Shown here piece after piece: positions 1 to 7,965 of a stretch of DNA of 64,000 nt. The notes under the pieces are model-generated. The model worked only from the letters and a program-made list of their open reading frames with translations. It was not told where the DNA came from and made no database searches. Positions within the stretch are counted from its first letter, which is position 1; each line of letters starts with the position of its first letter. The position numbers and the translations under genes were made by a program. Source of the stretch: Chromohalobacter canadensis (GTDB lineage Bacteria > Pseudomonadota > Gammaproteobacteria > Pseudomonadales > Halomonadaceae); NCBI RefSeq assembly GCF_034479555.1, contig NZ_CP140151.1, positions 2,046,001 through 2,110,000 on the forward strand, read 5' to 3'.

Positions 1-181
1 CCACCGCGCCATAGAAGATCAGGTCGCCGATATCGTCATGGGTGAGGCCGAGCCGGTGGGCACGTCGTCTGCCCAGCCACCAGGCTGCGGCCAGCCCCAC
101 CACGTACATCAGCCCATACCAGTGGATGCTCAGTGGGCCCATCGACAGTGCCACCGGATCGATCTGGGGGTAGGGGATCAT
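1..181 (-). CDS. lgt: Prolipoprotein diacylglyceryl transferase (N-terminal part, cut by window edge)
   Basis: Only the first 60 codons are present, read leftwards from an ATG at 179-181; the rest lies beyond the window. The start [12 protein letters not shown] followed by [12 protein letters not shown] and a hydrophobic segment is the typical N-terminus of Lgt, the inner-membrane enzyme that moves a diacylglyceryl group from phosphatidylglycerol to the lipobox cysteine of prolipoproteins. Lgt is essential in most Gram-negative bacteria. The copper genes that follow on its upstream side are not usual lgt neighbours, which suggests they were inserted beside it (inference). Confidence 0.9.
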   Translation of the reverse strand, partial: MIPYPQIDPVALSMGPLSIHWYGLMYVVGLAAAWWLGRRRAHRLGLTHDDIGDLIFYGAV

Positions 182-332
182 GCGTCGCTCCTGTGATGTG
201 TCTGACCATCGCCGGTGGCCCGGCAACGGTTCCTGTTACCGCCAGTGTGGCGACGCTGTCTGAATCCAGGCTGAACGCCATGGCCGAGACGATTGACACG
301 GATCAACCCAGGCTCGGATCGCCAAAGACGAC

Positions 333-354
333 GACGCCACCAGGCGGTGGCGTC
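333..354 (-). terminator. Hairpin downstream of copB, possible terminator of the cop operon
   Basis: A 9-bp perfect stem (333-341 with 346-354, loop about 4 nt) lies 23 bases past the copB stop in the leftward direction. It is followed by GTCGTCTTT on the minus strand, so the T-run is poor. Confidence 0.45.
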
Positions 355-376
355 GGTCGCGAGACCGATTCGTGGC

Positions 377-1147
377 TCAGAACATCAGCCTGGCCCCGGC
401 GACGATGCCGGTATCTTCGGTGGGATCGCCATGGTGGCGGGCGATGTCGGCGGTATCGCCGTACTGCTTCTGCCAGTAGGCACCGACATAGGGCGCAAGG
501 CGGCGCGTCACCTCGTAGCCCAGGCGCATGCCGACGCGTACCGAGTTGAGCCCCTCGCCGACGCCGAATGCCTCGGCCTCGCTGGCGGCCACGGCGATCT
601 CGGTACGCGGCTGCAGGTAAAGCCGCTGGGTCAGGCGCAGGTCGTACTCGCCCTCGAAACTGGCCGAGACGTCGCCTTCGTCGCTGACCTGAAACGCCAG
701 GTCGGTCTCGATGCCGTAGGGCATCACGCCCTGCAGGCCGATCACCCCATAGCCACGTTCGGCGTGATCATCGGAGAAGACCCCACCCTGGTAACCGATA
801 CCGCCCTGCAGCTCCCAGAAATCGGCGATCAGCCGGCTGTAGAGCAGCTCCAGGGATTCGAACTCGGCATCCTCGCCATCGCCCTGGACGTTCTCGCCCT
901 CGGACTTCACATAGACCCGGTTGATGTCCCCGCCGTACCAGGCCTGGAAGTCCCAGACCAATTCCTCATGACCCTTGTCGGGCACGGCATATTCAAGACG
1001 GTCGAACAACGCCATGGCCATGTTGTGCTTGGCCATGGGGGCGGGCCAGTCCGCCGGCGCATCATAGCCATCCTCTGCCAGGGCGACGGAGAGCGGGAGC
1101 GTGGCCAGCAGGGCACCGGCCGCGATCATCGGGATTCTGGTATTCAT
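377..1147 (-). CDS. copB: Copper resistance protein B, outer membrane
   Basis: A 256-residue protein with a Sec signal peptide (about residues 1-24, ending SVALAED). The remainder has alternating hydrophobic/aromatic strands and ends in ARLMF, with a terminal Phe as in outer-membrane beta-barrels. Family features include the early WDFQAWYGGD and a run on LYLQPR and GLNSV. CopB/PcoB works with the periplasmic oxidase CopA in copper tolerance and is thought to bind or export copper at the outer membrane. The start ATG is preceded by AAGGAGA, and the gene begins 9 bases after the copA stop, so the two are co-transcribed. It lacks the long Met/His-rich N-terminal extension of many CopB proteins. 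Confidence 0.88.
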   Translation of the reverse strand: MNTRIPMIAAGALLATLPLSVALAEDGYDAPADWPAPMAKHNMAMALFDRLEYAVPDKGHEELVWDFQAWYGGDINRVYVKSEGENVQGDGEDAEFESLELLYSRLIADFWELQGGIGYQGGVFSDDHAERGYGVIGLQGVMPYGIETDLAFQVSDEGDVSASFEGEYDLRLTQRLYLQPRTEIAVAASEAEAFGVGEGLNSVRVGMRLGYEVTRRLAPYVGAYWQKQYGDTADIARHHGDPTEDTGIVAGARLMF

Positions 1148-1156
1148 GGCGTCTCC

Positions 1157-2945
1157 TTACGCGACCTTGACGACCCGGAACATGCCGGCGTCCATGTGAT
1201 AGAGCAGGTGGCAGTGGAAGGCCCAGCTGCCCTCGGCATCAGCGGTGATCAACGCCGAGACGCGCTCGCCGGGCTTGATGTTCAGGGTGTGCTTGCGCGG
1301 GATCAGCTCGCCCTGGCCGTTCTCCAGCTCCATCCACATGCCGTGAAGGTGGATGGGGTGTTCCATCATGGTGTCGTTGACCAGGATCAGGCGCAGCCGC
1401 TCGTCCTTCTCGAAGTGAATGGGGCCCGTTACCTCGCTGAACGTCTTGCCGTCGAAGGACCACATGTAACGTTCCATGTTGCCGGTGAGGTGTAGCTCCA
1501 GCTCGCGGCCGGGTTCACGGCGGTCGGGCCAGGGGGTGAAGGCCTTGAGGTCGCGGTAGACCAGGGTGCGGCGTGCGTTGGGATCGATGCCGATGCCGGC
1601 CTGGTCATAGCGCGAGCCCGGCTGGGCCTCTCCCGCCGCCAGCATGCCGTTCCCGCGGGTCTTGGCGGATTCCCTCGCCATGCTGCCGCCATGGTCCATC
1701 TCGGAATGATCCATGCCCTCCCTGTCATCGCCGGACATGTTGGAATGATCCATGCCCTCCATGTCACTGTCGGACATGCTGGAGTGGTCCATGCCATGGG
1801 CACCCATGGCCTCCATGCCGCGGTCGGCGATCCTGCGACGCTCGGGGATCTCCGCGGCCATGCCCTCCCGCGGTGCCAGGGTCGCGCGGGCATAGCCGCT
1901 GCGATCCATCGATTCGGCGAAGATCGTATAGGCGGTGTCGTCCTCGGGGGCGACCAGCACGTCGTAGGTCTCGGCCACCCCGATGCGGAACTCGTCCACC
2001 GGGACCGGCTGCACCGGCTGACCGTCGGCGGCCACCACGGTCATCTTGAGCCCTGGGATGCGTACGTCGAAGTAGGACATTGCCGAGCCATTGATGACCC
2101 GAAGGCGGATCCGTTCGCCGGCCTTGAACAGCGCCGTCCAGTTCTCCTCGGGAGAGTGGCCATTGAGCAGGTAGGTGTAGGTGCTGCCGGTGACGTCGGC
2201 GATGTCGCGTGAGCTCATGCGCATCTTGGCCCACATGCCGCGCATCTCCGCCGTCGCCGCAAAGCCCTTCTCGCGCACGTCGGCGAAGAAGTCGCCGATA
2301 GTGCGTTCCTGGAAGTTGTAGTACCCCTCGGCGGTCTTGAGGTTGCGGAACACCGCCATGGGATCCTCGAAGGTCCAGTCGGTGAGCAGCAGCACGTGCT
2401 CGCGATCATAGCGGAAGGGTTCGCGCTCGGCGGCGTCGATGATCAGTGGCCCGGCATGGCCGAGCTGCTCCTGAAGGCCGGAGTGACTGTGGTACCAGTA
2501 GGTACCGTTCTGGCGTACCGGGAAGCGGTAGGTGAAGGTCTCACCGGGGGCGATGCCGGCGAAGCTGACGCCGGGAACGCCATCCTGGTCGGGCGGCAGG
2601 ATCAGGCCATGCCAGTGGATGGACGTCGGCTCATCGAGCAGGTTGGTCACCCTGAGTACGGCATCTTGGCCCTCCTTGAGGCGGATCATCGGCCCGGGGC
2701 TCTCGCCGTTGATGGTGTAGGGCCGCGCCGCCTGACCATCGATCTCAAGCGACTCGCGACGGATGGCCAGCGCCACCTCCGGGCCTTCCTCGATCCCCTT
2801 GGCGTAGGTATTGGTCTGCCCCCATGGATCGGCCCAGGCAGGGCGTAGGCCAAGGGCGGCTGCCGAGCCGATGCCTAGGGCGGCACCCCCCCTTGAGCAG
2901 CCGTCGGCGCGACAGCGGGTGCGTGATTACGCTGGAACGTGCCAT
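1157..2945 (-). CDS. copA: Multicopper oxidase CopA, with a frameshift in the Tat signal peptide region
   Basis: Periplasmic copper-resistance oxidase (CopA/PcoA family). All multicopper-oxidase motifs are present: IHWHG and YWYHSHSG in the first cupredoxin domain, and HPIHLHG and HCHLLYHMD near the C-terminus. A Met/His-rich stretch (about 1680-1800, repeats of MDHSxM) lies between the domains. The open frame runs from 1157 up to about 2886. The natural start should be the ATG at 2943-2945, giving a twin-arginine leader with SRRRLLKGG, but a run of seven G (minus strand; 2886-2892) shifts the frame. With six G the leader would continue as AALGIGSAAALGL and join the oxidase exactly. As read, translation could only begin inside, for example at the GTG at 2774-2776, and the product would lack an export signal. 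This may be a sequencing error, a true mutation or a slippage switch. Confidence 0.85.
2886..2892 (-). other. copA: G7 homopolymer at the copA frameshift site
   Basis: Seven C on the plus strand (seven G in the coding sense) directly follow the codons for RRRLLK of the Tat leader. Six G would keep leader and oxidase in one frame. Confidence 0.75.
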
Positions 2946-3016
2946 CTGTGACTCCCGTCGATGTCAGAAGGCGACATCATGACGGGGCAAGCTGAATCAC
3001 GCCTGAAAATGCCAGG

Positions 3017-4348
3017 TTACGGCGCATCCTTTGCAAAGGGCACGTGAATTTCCACGCTCAGACCGCCCAGGGGACTGTGTCCGAACTGGACATTCCCGCC
3101 ATAGCGTTTCAAGAGCTGGTTCAGGATCGACAGGCCCAGCCCATAGCCGGGGTGTGACTCGTCCAGGCGCCACCCGCGTTCCCCCAGGCAGGCCACGTCG
3201 TCGTCCGGCACGCCGGGCCCATCATCCTCGACACGCAGGACGAGACCCTCCTCCATCACTATCGCGCAGTGAACCTCTTGGTTGGCCCATTTGCCGGCGT
3301 TGTCCAGCACGATACCGATCATCTCTGACAGGTCCTGAGACTCGATGGGAATGCGCTGTCCGGTGCCTTCGGCTACCTCCAGGGTGAAGCGCTTGGCCGG
3401 GTAAAGGGTCCGGAACATCTCGATCAGTCTGCTGGCGTCGCGGTATGGATCGGCAAGGCGCCCGACATTGGGCCCCGCGATGCGCGAGCGTCGAAGTTCA
3501 ACATCGAGCTGGGCGTGAATCTCCTCCAGGCGTTCCACCAGGCGTTGGCGACGCGTGGCATCGATGGGGCGCGAGCCCCGCAGCACCTGAATGACCGCGG
3601 CCAGGGGTGTCTTCAGCGCGTGGGAGAGGTTGGCGACCGACTCACGGGAGCGCTGCAGGCGAGCATCGATCTCGTCCATGAAGCGGTTAAGCTGCCCGAC
3701 CAGACTGTCGAGTTCGGAGGGGACGTCCAGAGAGAGACGATCGCGCCTGCCGGCCTGCAGCTCGCCGAGCTGGTCGCGCAGCCGCGACAGCGGCACCATT
3801 CCTCGGCTGACGGCTAGCAGGTTGAGCACCCCCAGCAGGAGCAGCAGGCTGGCGGCGATGCCGCCGACCCACCAGTGCAGGCGGTGCAGTCCCGCCTCCA
3901 CTCGGGAGAAATCCTCCCCTATCAGCAGCACCCCGGGTTGATTGTCGAGGGTGAAGGGCTGGCGAAAGACCAGCAGGTGCTGACCCGCCTCACGCACCTC
4001 GGCCAGCGACTCGCCACTGTCCAGCAGTGGTCGCAGTGCCTCCTGCCAACGCGGATGGGAGGCCGAGACCTCATCGCCCAGGCGCAACACATAGAGGTGG
4101 TGGAAAATCGCGAAGCCGCGACTGGCGGAGTCCAGGACCCGCGCGGTGGCCAGATGATCGCGGCGCAGCTGCTCGATGGCGTGATCGGCCTCGCGTTCGA
4201 GCCGTTCCCCCAGGAAGTCCCGCGCCAGGTCGTTGAGCAGGATCCCGTGCAGCAGCCAGGTCAGCCCGGTGACCAGCAGGGCGATACCCGACAGCCAGGC
4301 CAGCAAGCGGATACGCAGGCTGCGTCGGTCAATCCGCAACGAAGACAT
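3017..4348 (-). CDS. Two-component sensor histidine kinase
   Basis: A 443-residue inner-membrane kinase. Transmembrane segments lie near residues 14-34 and 159-180 and enclose a periplasmic sensor domain of about 120 residues. A HAMP-like linker follows, then the H-box NLSHALKTPLA with phospho-acceptor His243, and an ATPase domain with an N-box (IVLDNAGKWA), DDGPG and GYGLGLS. The SHALKTPLA H-box is the type seen in PhoQ-like kinases. The gene overlaps the regulator gene by 20 bases and sits in the copper operon, so it probably senses periplasmic copper (CopS-like role); this is inference from context, as the sensor domain itself is not diagnostic. Confidence 0.88.
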   Translation of the reverse strand: MSSLRIDRRSLRIRLLAWLSGIALLVTGLTWLLHGILLNDLARDFLGERLEREADHAIEQLRRDHLATARVLDSASRGFAIFHHLYVLRLGDEVSASHPRWQEALRPLLDSGESLAEVREAGQHLLVFRQPFTLDNQPGVLLIGEDFSRVEAGLHRLHWWVGGIAASLLLLLGVLNLLAVSRGMVPLSRLRDQLGELQAGRRDRLSLDVPSELDSLVGQLNRFMDEIDARLQRSRESVANLSHALKTPLAAVIQVLRGSRPIDATRRQRLVERLEEIHAQLDVELRRSRIAGPNVGRLADPYRDASRLIEMFRTLYPAKRFTLEVAEGTGQRIPIESQDLSEMIGIVLDNAGKWANQEVHCAIVMEEGLVLRVEDDGPGVPDDDVACLGERGWRLDESHPGYGLGLSILNQLLKRYGGNVQFGHSPLGGLSVEIHVPFAKDAP

Positions 4349-4994
4349 AGCCCTGGCCGCGACGGGTCTGGATGCTTGATTTGCCCAGGTAGCGGCGTAG
4401 CCGCGCGATATAGACCTCGATGAGGTTGGGGGCCGCGGCGTCCTGCTCCAGGGCGTAGAGCTGGTTGAGCAGGTGCTCCTTGGAGAGCACCCGTCCCGGA
4501 TGGTGCATGAAGTAGCGCAGCAGCACGAACTCGGTGCCTGTCAGGGGGTGCCAGGTACCATCGGCCACTCGGACGCACTGGTTGGCCTCGTCCAGGGCAA
4601 CGCCACCCAGCGTCAACTGATGGGAGAGTCGCCCCGACTGGCGGCGTAACAGCGCCTTGACCCGGGCGACAAGCTCGGCTTCGTGGAAGGGTTTGGTCAA
4701 GTAGTCATCCGCGCCGCCTTCGAGCCCGACGACCTTGTCTTCCCAGGTGTCCCGAGCCGTCAGGATCAGCACCGGCAGGTCCCGGCCCGACTGGCGCCAC
4801 CGCCTGAGCAGGTCGAGACCCGAGCCATCGGGAAGGCCCAGGTCCATGATCGCCAGCGCGTACGTCTCGGTGGTCGAGAGCGCCTCGGCGTCTCTCAGGG
4901 ACGCGGCCAAATCGACCCGGTAACCGTTGTCCTTGAGGGATTCGGCGAGGCTCTCGGCCAGCAAGTCGTCATCTTCGAGTAGCAAGAGCTTCAT
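4329..4994 (-). CDS. OmpR-family response regulator
   Basis: A receiver domain with the acidic pair in LEDDD (about residues 7-9), phospho-acceptor Asp51 (IMDLGLPDG), Thr79 and Lys101 (TKPF) is followed by a winged-helix DNA-binding domain ending in RRGQGYVF. Numbering is from the ATG at 4992-4994, which gives the canonical MKLLLLEDDD start; an upstream GTG at 5006 is possible. Its tail overlaps the kinase start and its head lies beside the cupredoxin stop, so the three genes form one transcript. It likely regulates the copper genes (CopR-like), by context only. Confidence 0.88.
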   Translation of the reverse strand: MKLLLLEDDDLLAESLAESLKDNGYRVDLAASLRDAEALSTTETYALAIMDLGLPDGSGLDLLRRWRQSGRDLPVLILTARDTWEDKVVGLEGGADDYLTKPFHEAELVARVKALLRRQSGRLSHQLTLGGVALDEANQCVRVADGTWHPLTGTEFVLLRYFMHHPGRVLSKEHLLNQLYALEQDAAAPNLIEVYIARLRRYLGKSSIQTRRGQGYVFVAD

Positions 4995-5002
4995 GCGTCG
5001 GC

Positions 5003-5503
5003 TCACTTGCCTAGCTGGATCTCCCCGGCCATGCCGGATTCGTAGTGCCCAGGGATATTACAGGCATAGACGAGCGACTCCACGTCAGCGGGGGCGGTCC
5101 ACACCAGCTCTGCGGTGTCGCCGGGGGCGATGGTCACCGCCGGCATCGCGCCGCCATGGGCACCTTCCGCCATGTCATGGCCGCCATGGCCGTCGTGGCC
5201 GTCACCATGACCACTGTCTCCCATAGCCTGCATCATCTCGCGGTGCGCTTCCTGGGCTGCGGCATCGCCGATCACGAATTCGTGCTTCAGGTTGCCGGTG
5301 TTGACTACCTTGAAGCGCACAGTCTCTCCAGCGGTGATGCCGAGTGTCTCGGGATCAAACCACATGTCACCGGCCTCGACCTGGATGGTGCGGTCGATCT
5401 CGGCATCAGGCGTGGAGGAATGGGAGCCACCATGTTCACCGGCAGCAAGGGCGGAAGTGGCGGCCAGGCCAAGGGTGATGGCCAGCAGAGACTTACGCAT
5501 CAT
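5003..5503 (-). CDS. Periplasmic cupredoxin with His-rich insert
   Basis: A 166-residue secreted protein with signal peptide 1-20 (cleavage after ALA). It has a plastocyanin/azurin-like fold, with apparent blue-copper ligands His74 (LKHEFVIG), Cys148 (YACNIPGH), His153 and Met158. Between the two halves, residues about 98-119 form an insert rich in His, Gly, Asp and Met that could chelate extra copper. It is the first gene of the leftward copper operon; GAGG lies just upstream of tandem ATG codons. A periplasmic copper carrier or buffer is the likely role. It is not a CopC homologue. Confidence 0.85.
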   Translation of the reverse strand: MMRKSLLAITLGLAATSALAAGEHGGSHSSTPDAEIDRTIQVEAGDMWFDPETLGITAGETVRFKVVNTGNLKHEFVIGDAAAQEAHREMMQAMGDSGHGDGHDGHGGHDMAEGAHGGAMPAVTIAPGDTAELVWTAPADVESLVYACNIPGHYESGMAGEIQLGK

Positions 5504-5569
5504 GTAACCTCTTTGATCGTATCAGTGGAGCCTTGGTTATACCTGAAATGAGACTGAACTCGAAACCCC

Positions 5570-5601
5570 TTGACCCTTGTGTTACACGTAGGTTGTAGCA
5601 T
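5570..5601 (+). promoter_or_regulatory. MerR/CueR-type promoter of the rightward copper genes
   Basis: TTGACC (5570-5575) and TAGCAT (5596-5601) are separated by 20 bases instead of 17. The long spacer holds the dyad ACC-N3-GTG-N3-CAC-N3-GGT (5573-5593). Over-long spacers with such a dyad are the hallmark of promoters twisted open by MerR-family activators such as CueR. It points to the genes at 5703-6668. No merR-family gene is present in the window. Confidence 0.65.
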
Positions 5602-5702
5602 CCAAGGCTCTGATAAAGACCATGCCGAATCCCTTGTCCTGGATCATGTTGGACGACACGGCCACCGAGGCAGAATGGGGACTCGACCATGAGGATGACC
5701 GA

Positions 5703-6005
5703 ATGACCTGCAATGTTCGCTGCCTGCTGCACCTCCGAGGAGTACGCCTGTTGGCGCTGCTGCTCGCGGCTCTGCTGCTGGTCGCCAGCCTGCCCGGTCA
5801 TGCGTCTATGGATGACTGCGCCGTCGACTGCGGTACCTCCCAGGTCGAGATGCTCGATCACGCCAACGCCGATTGCGGCGCCTGTGCGGCATTGACCGCC
5901 ACGCCGACTGTCCCCCGCGTCCCTCCAGACGCTCTTGCCGACCTGGCCGACCCGGCCGTGGTTGAGTTCATCGCTGCACCACCCCGAGAACCTCCCAGAT
6001 CCTGA
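5703..6005 (+). CDS. Small exported Cys-rich protein, function unknown
   Basis: About 100 residues from the ATG at 5703, chosen because GAGGA lies 7 bases upstream; an in-frame ATG at 5622 has no clear ribosome site. A hydrophobic segment (LLALLLAALLLVASLPGHA) looks like a signal peptide or membrane anchor. After it comes a short cysteine-containing region (DDCAVDCG, then NADCGACAA) that could bind a metal, and a proline-rich tail. I do not recognise a family. Its place behind the MerR-type promoter and before the DUF411 gene suggests a role in copper handling (inference). Confidence 0.55.
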   Translation: MTCNVRCLLHLRGVRLLALLLAALLLVASLPGHASMDDCAVDCGTSQVEMLDHANADCGACAALTATPTVPRVPPDALADLADPAVVEFIAAPPREPPRS

Positions 6006-6078
6006 CGTCGCTCGACTTCCCGGTAACGACATATTGGCTCGTTATCGGTGCTCCCTAACTTTCGTCAGGAGTCACATC

Positions 6079-6231
6079 ATGTACGCCAACGATTGCTTTG
6101 CCCTGATGGGTTCAATGGGCTGGATGGGCTGGCTGATGCCTCTGAGTGTCATGCTTCTGCTCGGCCTCGGCATCGCTACTCTCGTCAAGTATCTCTTCAC
6201 GTCTCGTCGTTCCCGGGAGGATCGCTCATGA
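6079..6231 (+). CDS. Small membrane protein of 50 residues in the copper locus
   Basis: The start ATG at 6079 has AGGA about 9 bases upstream. The product has one strong transmembrane helix (about residues 15-40) with Met/Gly/Trp-rich flanks (MGSMGWMGWLM) and a short basic/acidic tail after SRRSRED. The stop overlaps the next start (ATGA), so translation is coupled to the DUF411 gene. Small Met-rich membrane proteins of this kind occur in copper and silver clusters, but I cannot name a family. The overlap makes it likely to be a real gene. Confidence 0.6.
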   Translation: MYANDCFALMGSMGWMGWLMPLSVMLLLGLGIATLVKYLFTSRRSREDRS

Positions 6232-6668
6232 AACGCCTTGTCCCCACTCTGCTTGCCTCCTCTGCACTGCTGATCGGTGCCGGCACCGCCCAGGCGGCCT
6301 TGCCCAATGCGGCGACGCTCTACAAGAACCCCCAGTGTGGCTGCTGCGATGAGTATGCCCGCCAGCTTGAGGCGCTCGGCGTCGAGGTCGCCATCGTCGA
6401 CGACGTCCCGATCGGTCAGGTCAAGGAGCGAGTCGGACTGCCCTACGGACTGGGCTCCTGCCATACCATCGAGATGGGTGAGTATGTCATCGAGGGACAC
6501 GTGCCCTTCGCGGCGGTGGAAAGGCTCTTCGAAGAGCAGCCCGATACCGATGGCATCGGCCTTGCGGGCATGCCCATCGGCACACCGGGTATGCCGGGAC
6601 CGAAGCAGGATGACTGGAATGTCTACCAGTTTCGCGCCGGAGAAGCCCAGCCATACATGACGCTGTAA
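6228..6668 (+). CDS. DUF411 metal-binding protein (CopG-like)
   Basis: A 146-residue periplasmic protein. GGGAGG lies upstream of the ATG at 6228, and a signal peptide covers residues 1-22. The conserved DUF411 core is visible: LYKNPQCGCCDEY with the CGCC metal site, then the LPYGLGSCHT segment and YVIEGHVPF. DUF411 proteins of the CopG type are part of copper-resistance loci in Pseudomonas and Vibrio, where the cysteines hold copper. It is the last gene of the rightward unit, followed by a GC-rich hairpin. Confidence 0.85.
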   Translation: MKRLVPTLLASSALLIGAGTAQAALPNAATLYKNPQCGCCDEYARQLEALGVEVAIVDDVPIGQVKERVGLPYGLGSCHTIEMGEYVIEGHVPFAAVERLFEEQPDTDGIGLAGMPIGTPGMPGPKQDDWNVYQFRAGEAQPYMTL

Positions 6669-6689
6669 CGTCGCAAGGTGATAGCGACT

Positions 6690-6713
6690 GCCCGGGTGAT
6701 GACTCGCCCGGGC
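6690..6713 (+). terminator. Hairpin after the DUF411 gene
   Basis: A 7-bp GC-only stem (6690-6696 with 6707-6713) lies 22 bases after the stop codon, without a T-run directly behind it. A second perfect hairpin (6781-6788 with 6797-6804, followed by GATTTT) lies further on; either could end the rightward copper transcript. Confidence 0.4.
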
Positions 6714-6716
6714 ATG

Positions 6717-6743
6717 ATGTCCGCTTTTGGCCGTTAGCTGCTG
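6717..6743 (+). repeat. Direct repeat A, left copy
   Basis: ATGTCCGCTTTTGGCCG (6717-6733) and the following bases match 7942-7965 with one mismatch in the first 17 bases and AGCTG shared after it. The two copies enclose the unrecognised gene at 6865-7755. Confidence 0.6.
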
Positions 6744-6756
6744 TGAAAAATATGGT

Positions 6757-6868
6757 CGTTTTCTTTACGCATGAAGGTTGCCCCTCCAGGACCTCTTGGA
6801 GGGGCGATTTTGCGTGAAGAAATTCCGTAAATTTTTCTACGTAAAGAAAACGCACGTTTTGCTTTTAC
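6757..6868. repeat. Repeat B copies and hairpin at the 3' side of the orphan gene
   Basis: The 12-mer GTAAAGAAAACG occurs at 6841-6852 and, inverted, at 6757-6768; a third copy is at 7854-7865. The 6841 copy forms an imperfect inverted repeat with 6855-6868, and that hairpin overlaps the stop codon of the gene at 6865-7755. Confidence 0.6.
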
Positions 6869-7755
6869 ATTGGAGTTGACTGAGCACTGCGCTCCTCGAA
6901 ATGGAAGGCATTCTGCTGAGTGCTCCATCCGCACAGGAGGTATCGGCAGGGCGACCCATGCGGGTAGACATCGATGGACTCTTTCAGACGATCGAAGACA
7001 GCCTCGACCTCTTCCTGGGTCTGTACCTGGAAGACCATCAGCTTGTGGTCAGCCTGGGCCTGGAGGAGCTTGTTGAAGTCGTAACGGATGCCCCAGAGAC
7101 GGTTGTCGGACATCTCGATCTCCACCGCCAACGGTATGCCGACCAGGTTTCGGTTGGCATCCAGGCGACGCCACACTAGGTCATAGAGCCATTCTCCTCG
7201 GCTACCAGCCGGTAGCACCTGAAACCCGAGGCGCTGACCTTCTTCAGCCAGAGCCGTCTTGATGGCCCTGTTCTTGTCGGGGCTCAGCCAAATCTCGCGC
7301 TTCCATTGCGACGTATCACCTTCGTGCTTCTCAGCGGCTTGGGCCTTCTTCCGCTCGATAGCCTCGTACTGCACAAGGCCCAACCGCTCGATCAGCCATG
7401 GGATCAAGTCCCAGTCATCCCGGCGCGCATCGGCCGCATCGCGAGAAGCGCCTTCAGGCAGCCACTCCAGCACTACCTTACCGCTCCCTAGACGCAGGAT
7501 GCCGTCATGGGCCTGCTCGGCGCCGTGGGCCGAGCGCTCAACCATCATGTCATCCAACAGGCCGATCAGCGCGTCACGCAGGCCGCTAGCCTTGAGCGCT
7601 TCATAGTCGGCGTCTTCGAAGAACGGCGTGGCGACATCGAGGCGTCCATCGTCATTGATGGCACCGAAAACTAGCTCGCCGCGTAGCGCTTGGTGTTGGT
7701 CGTACTGAGAAACCAATGCTTCCAGTCGGCTCAGCTCTTCGTCCTTGGCGTTCAT
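6865..7755 (-). CDS. Unrecognised accessory protein of 296 residues, possible PD-(D/E)XK-like fold
   Basis: I do not recognise a family. The protein is soluble, has no signal peptide and is charged throughout. The C-terminal half contains LAVEIEMSDN, then RYDFNKLLQA and HKLMVFQV, a spacing of acidic and lysine residues on predicted strands that resembles PD-(D/E)XK nuclease-like folds; this is a weak pattern match. The N-terminal half holds a possible coiled coil (residues 1-20) and no clear motif. The gene stands alone between the copper module and tRNA-Pro and is bracketed by direct repeats A and B, which suggests acquisition as a unit. The start ATG at 7753-7755 lacks a strong ribosome site. 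Confidence 0.65.
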   Translation of the reverse strand: MNAKDEELSRLEALVSQYDQHQALRGELVFGAINDDGRLDVATPFFEDADYEALKASGLRDALIGLLDDMMVERSAHGAEQAHDGILRLGSGKVVLEWLPEGASRDAADARRDDWDLIPWLIERLGLVQYEAIERKKAQAAEKHEGDTSQWKREIWLSPDKNRAIKTALAEEGQRLGFQVLPAGSRGEWLYDLVWRRLDANRNLVGIPLAVEIEMSDNRLWGIRYDFNKLLQAQADHKLMVFQVQTQEEVEAVFDRLKESIDVYPHGSPCRYLLCGWSTQQNAFHFEERSAQSTPM

Positions 7756-7853
7756 CTTCTAGCCCCTGCCAGTTCACGTTGCTGACATGCTACCACTATG
7801 GGGCTGTGTGGGAGGGTCCAGTCCTTGGCAGAGCCTACGGCTTGGATCACCAT

Positions 7854-7965
7854 GTAAAGAAAACGAAGGTTTGTTTTCCACCATGCCTTGGGGCAGGGAA
7901 ATCAAATTTTCTTGCCCAAATGCAGGTATGACACGGCAATAATGTCTGCTTTTGGCCGGAAGCTG
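7854..7965. repeat. Repeat B and repeat A, right copies
   Basis: GTAAAGAAAACG at 7854-7865 is identical to 6841-6852 and is followed by a similar imperfect palindrome. ATGTCTGCTTTTGGCCG at 7942-7958 plus AGCTG matches the repeat A copy at 6717. Confidence 0.6.
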
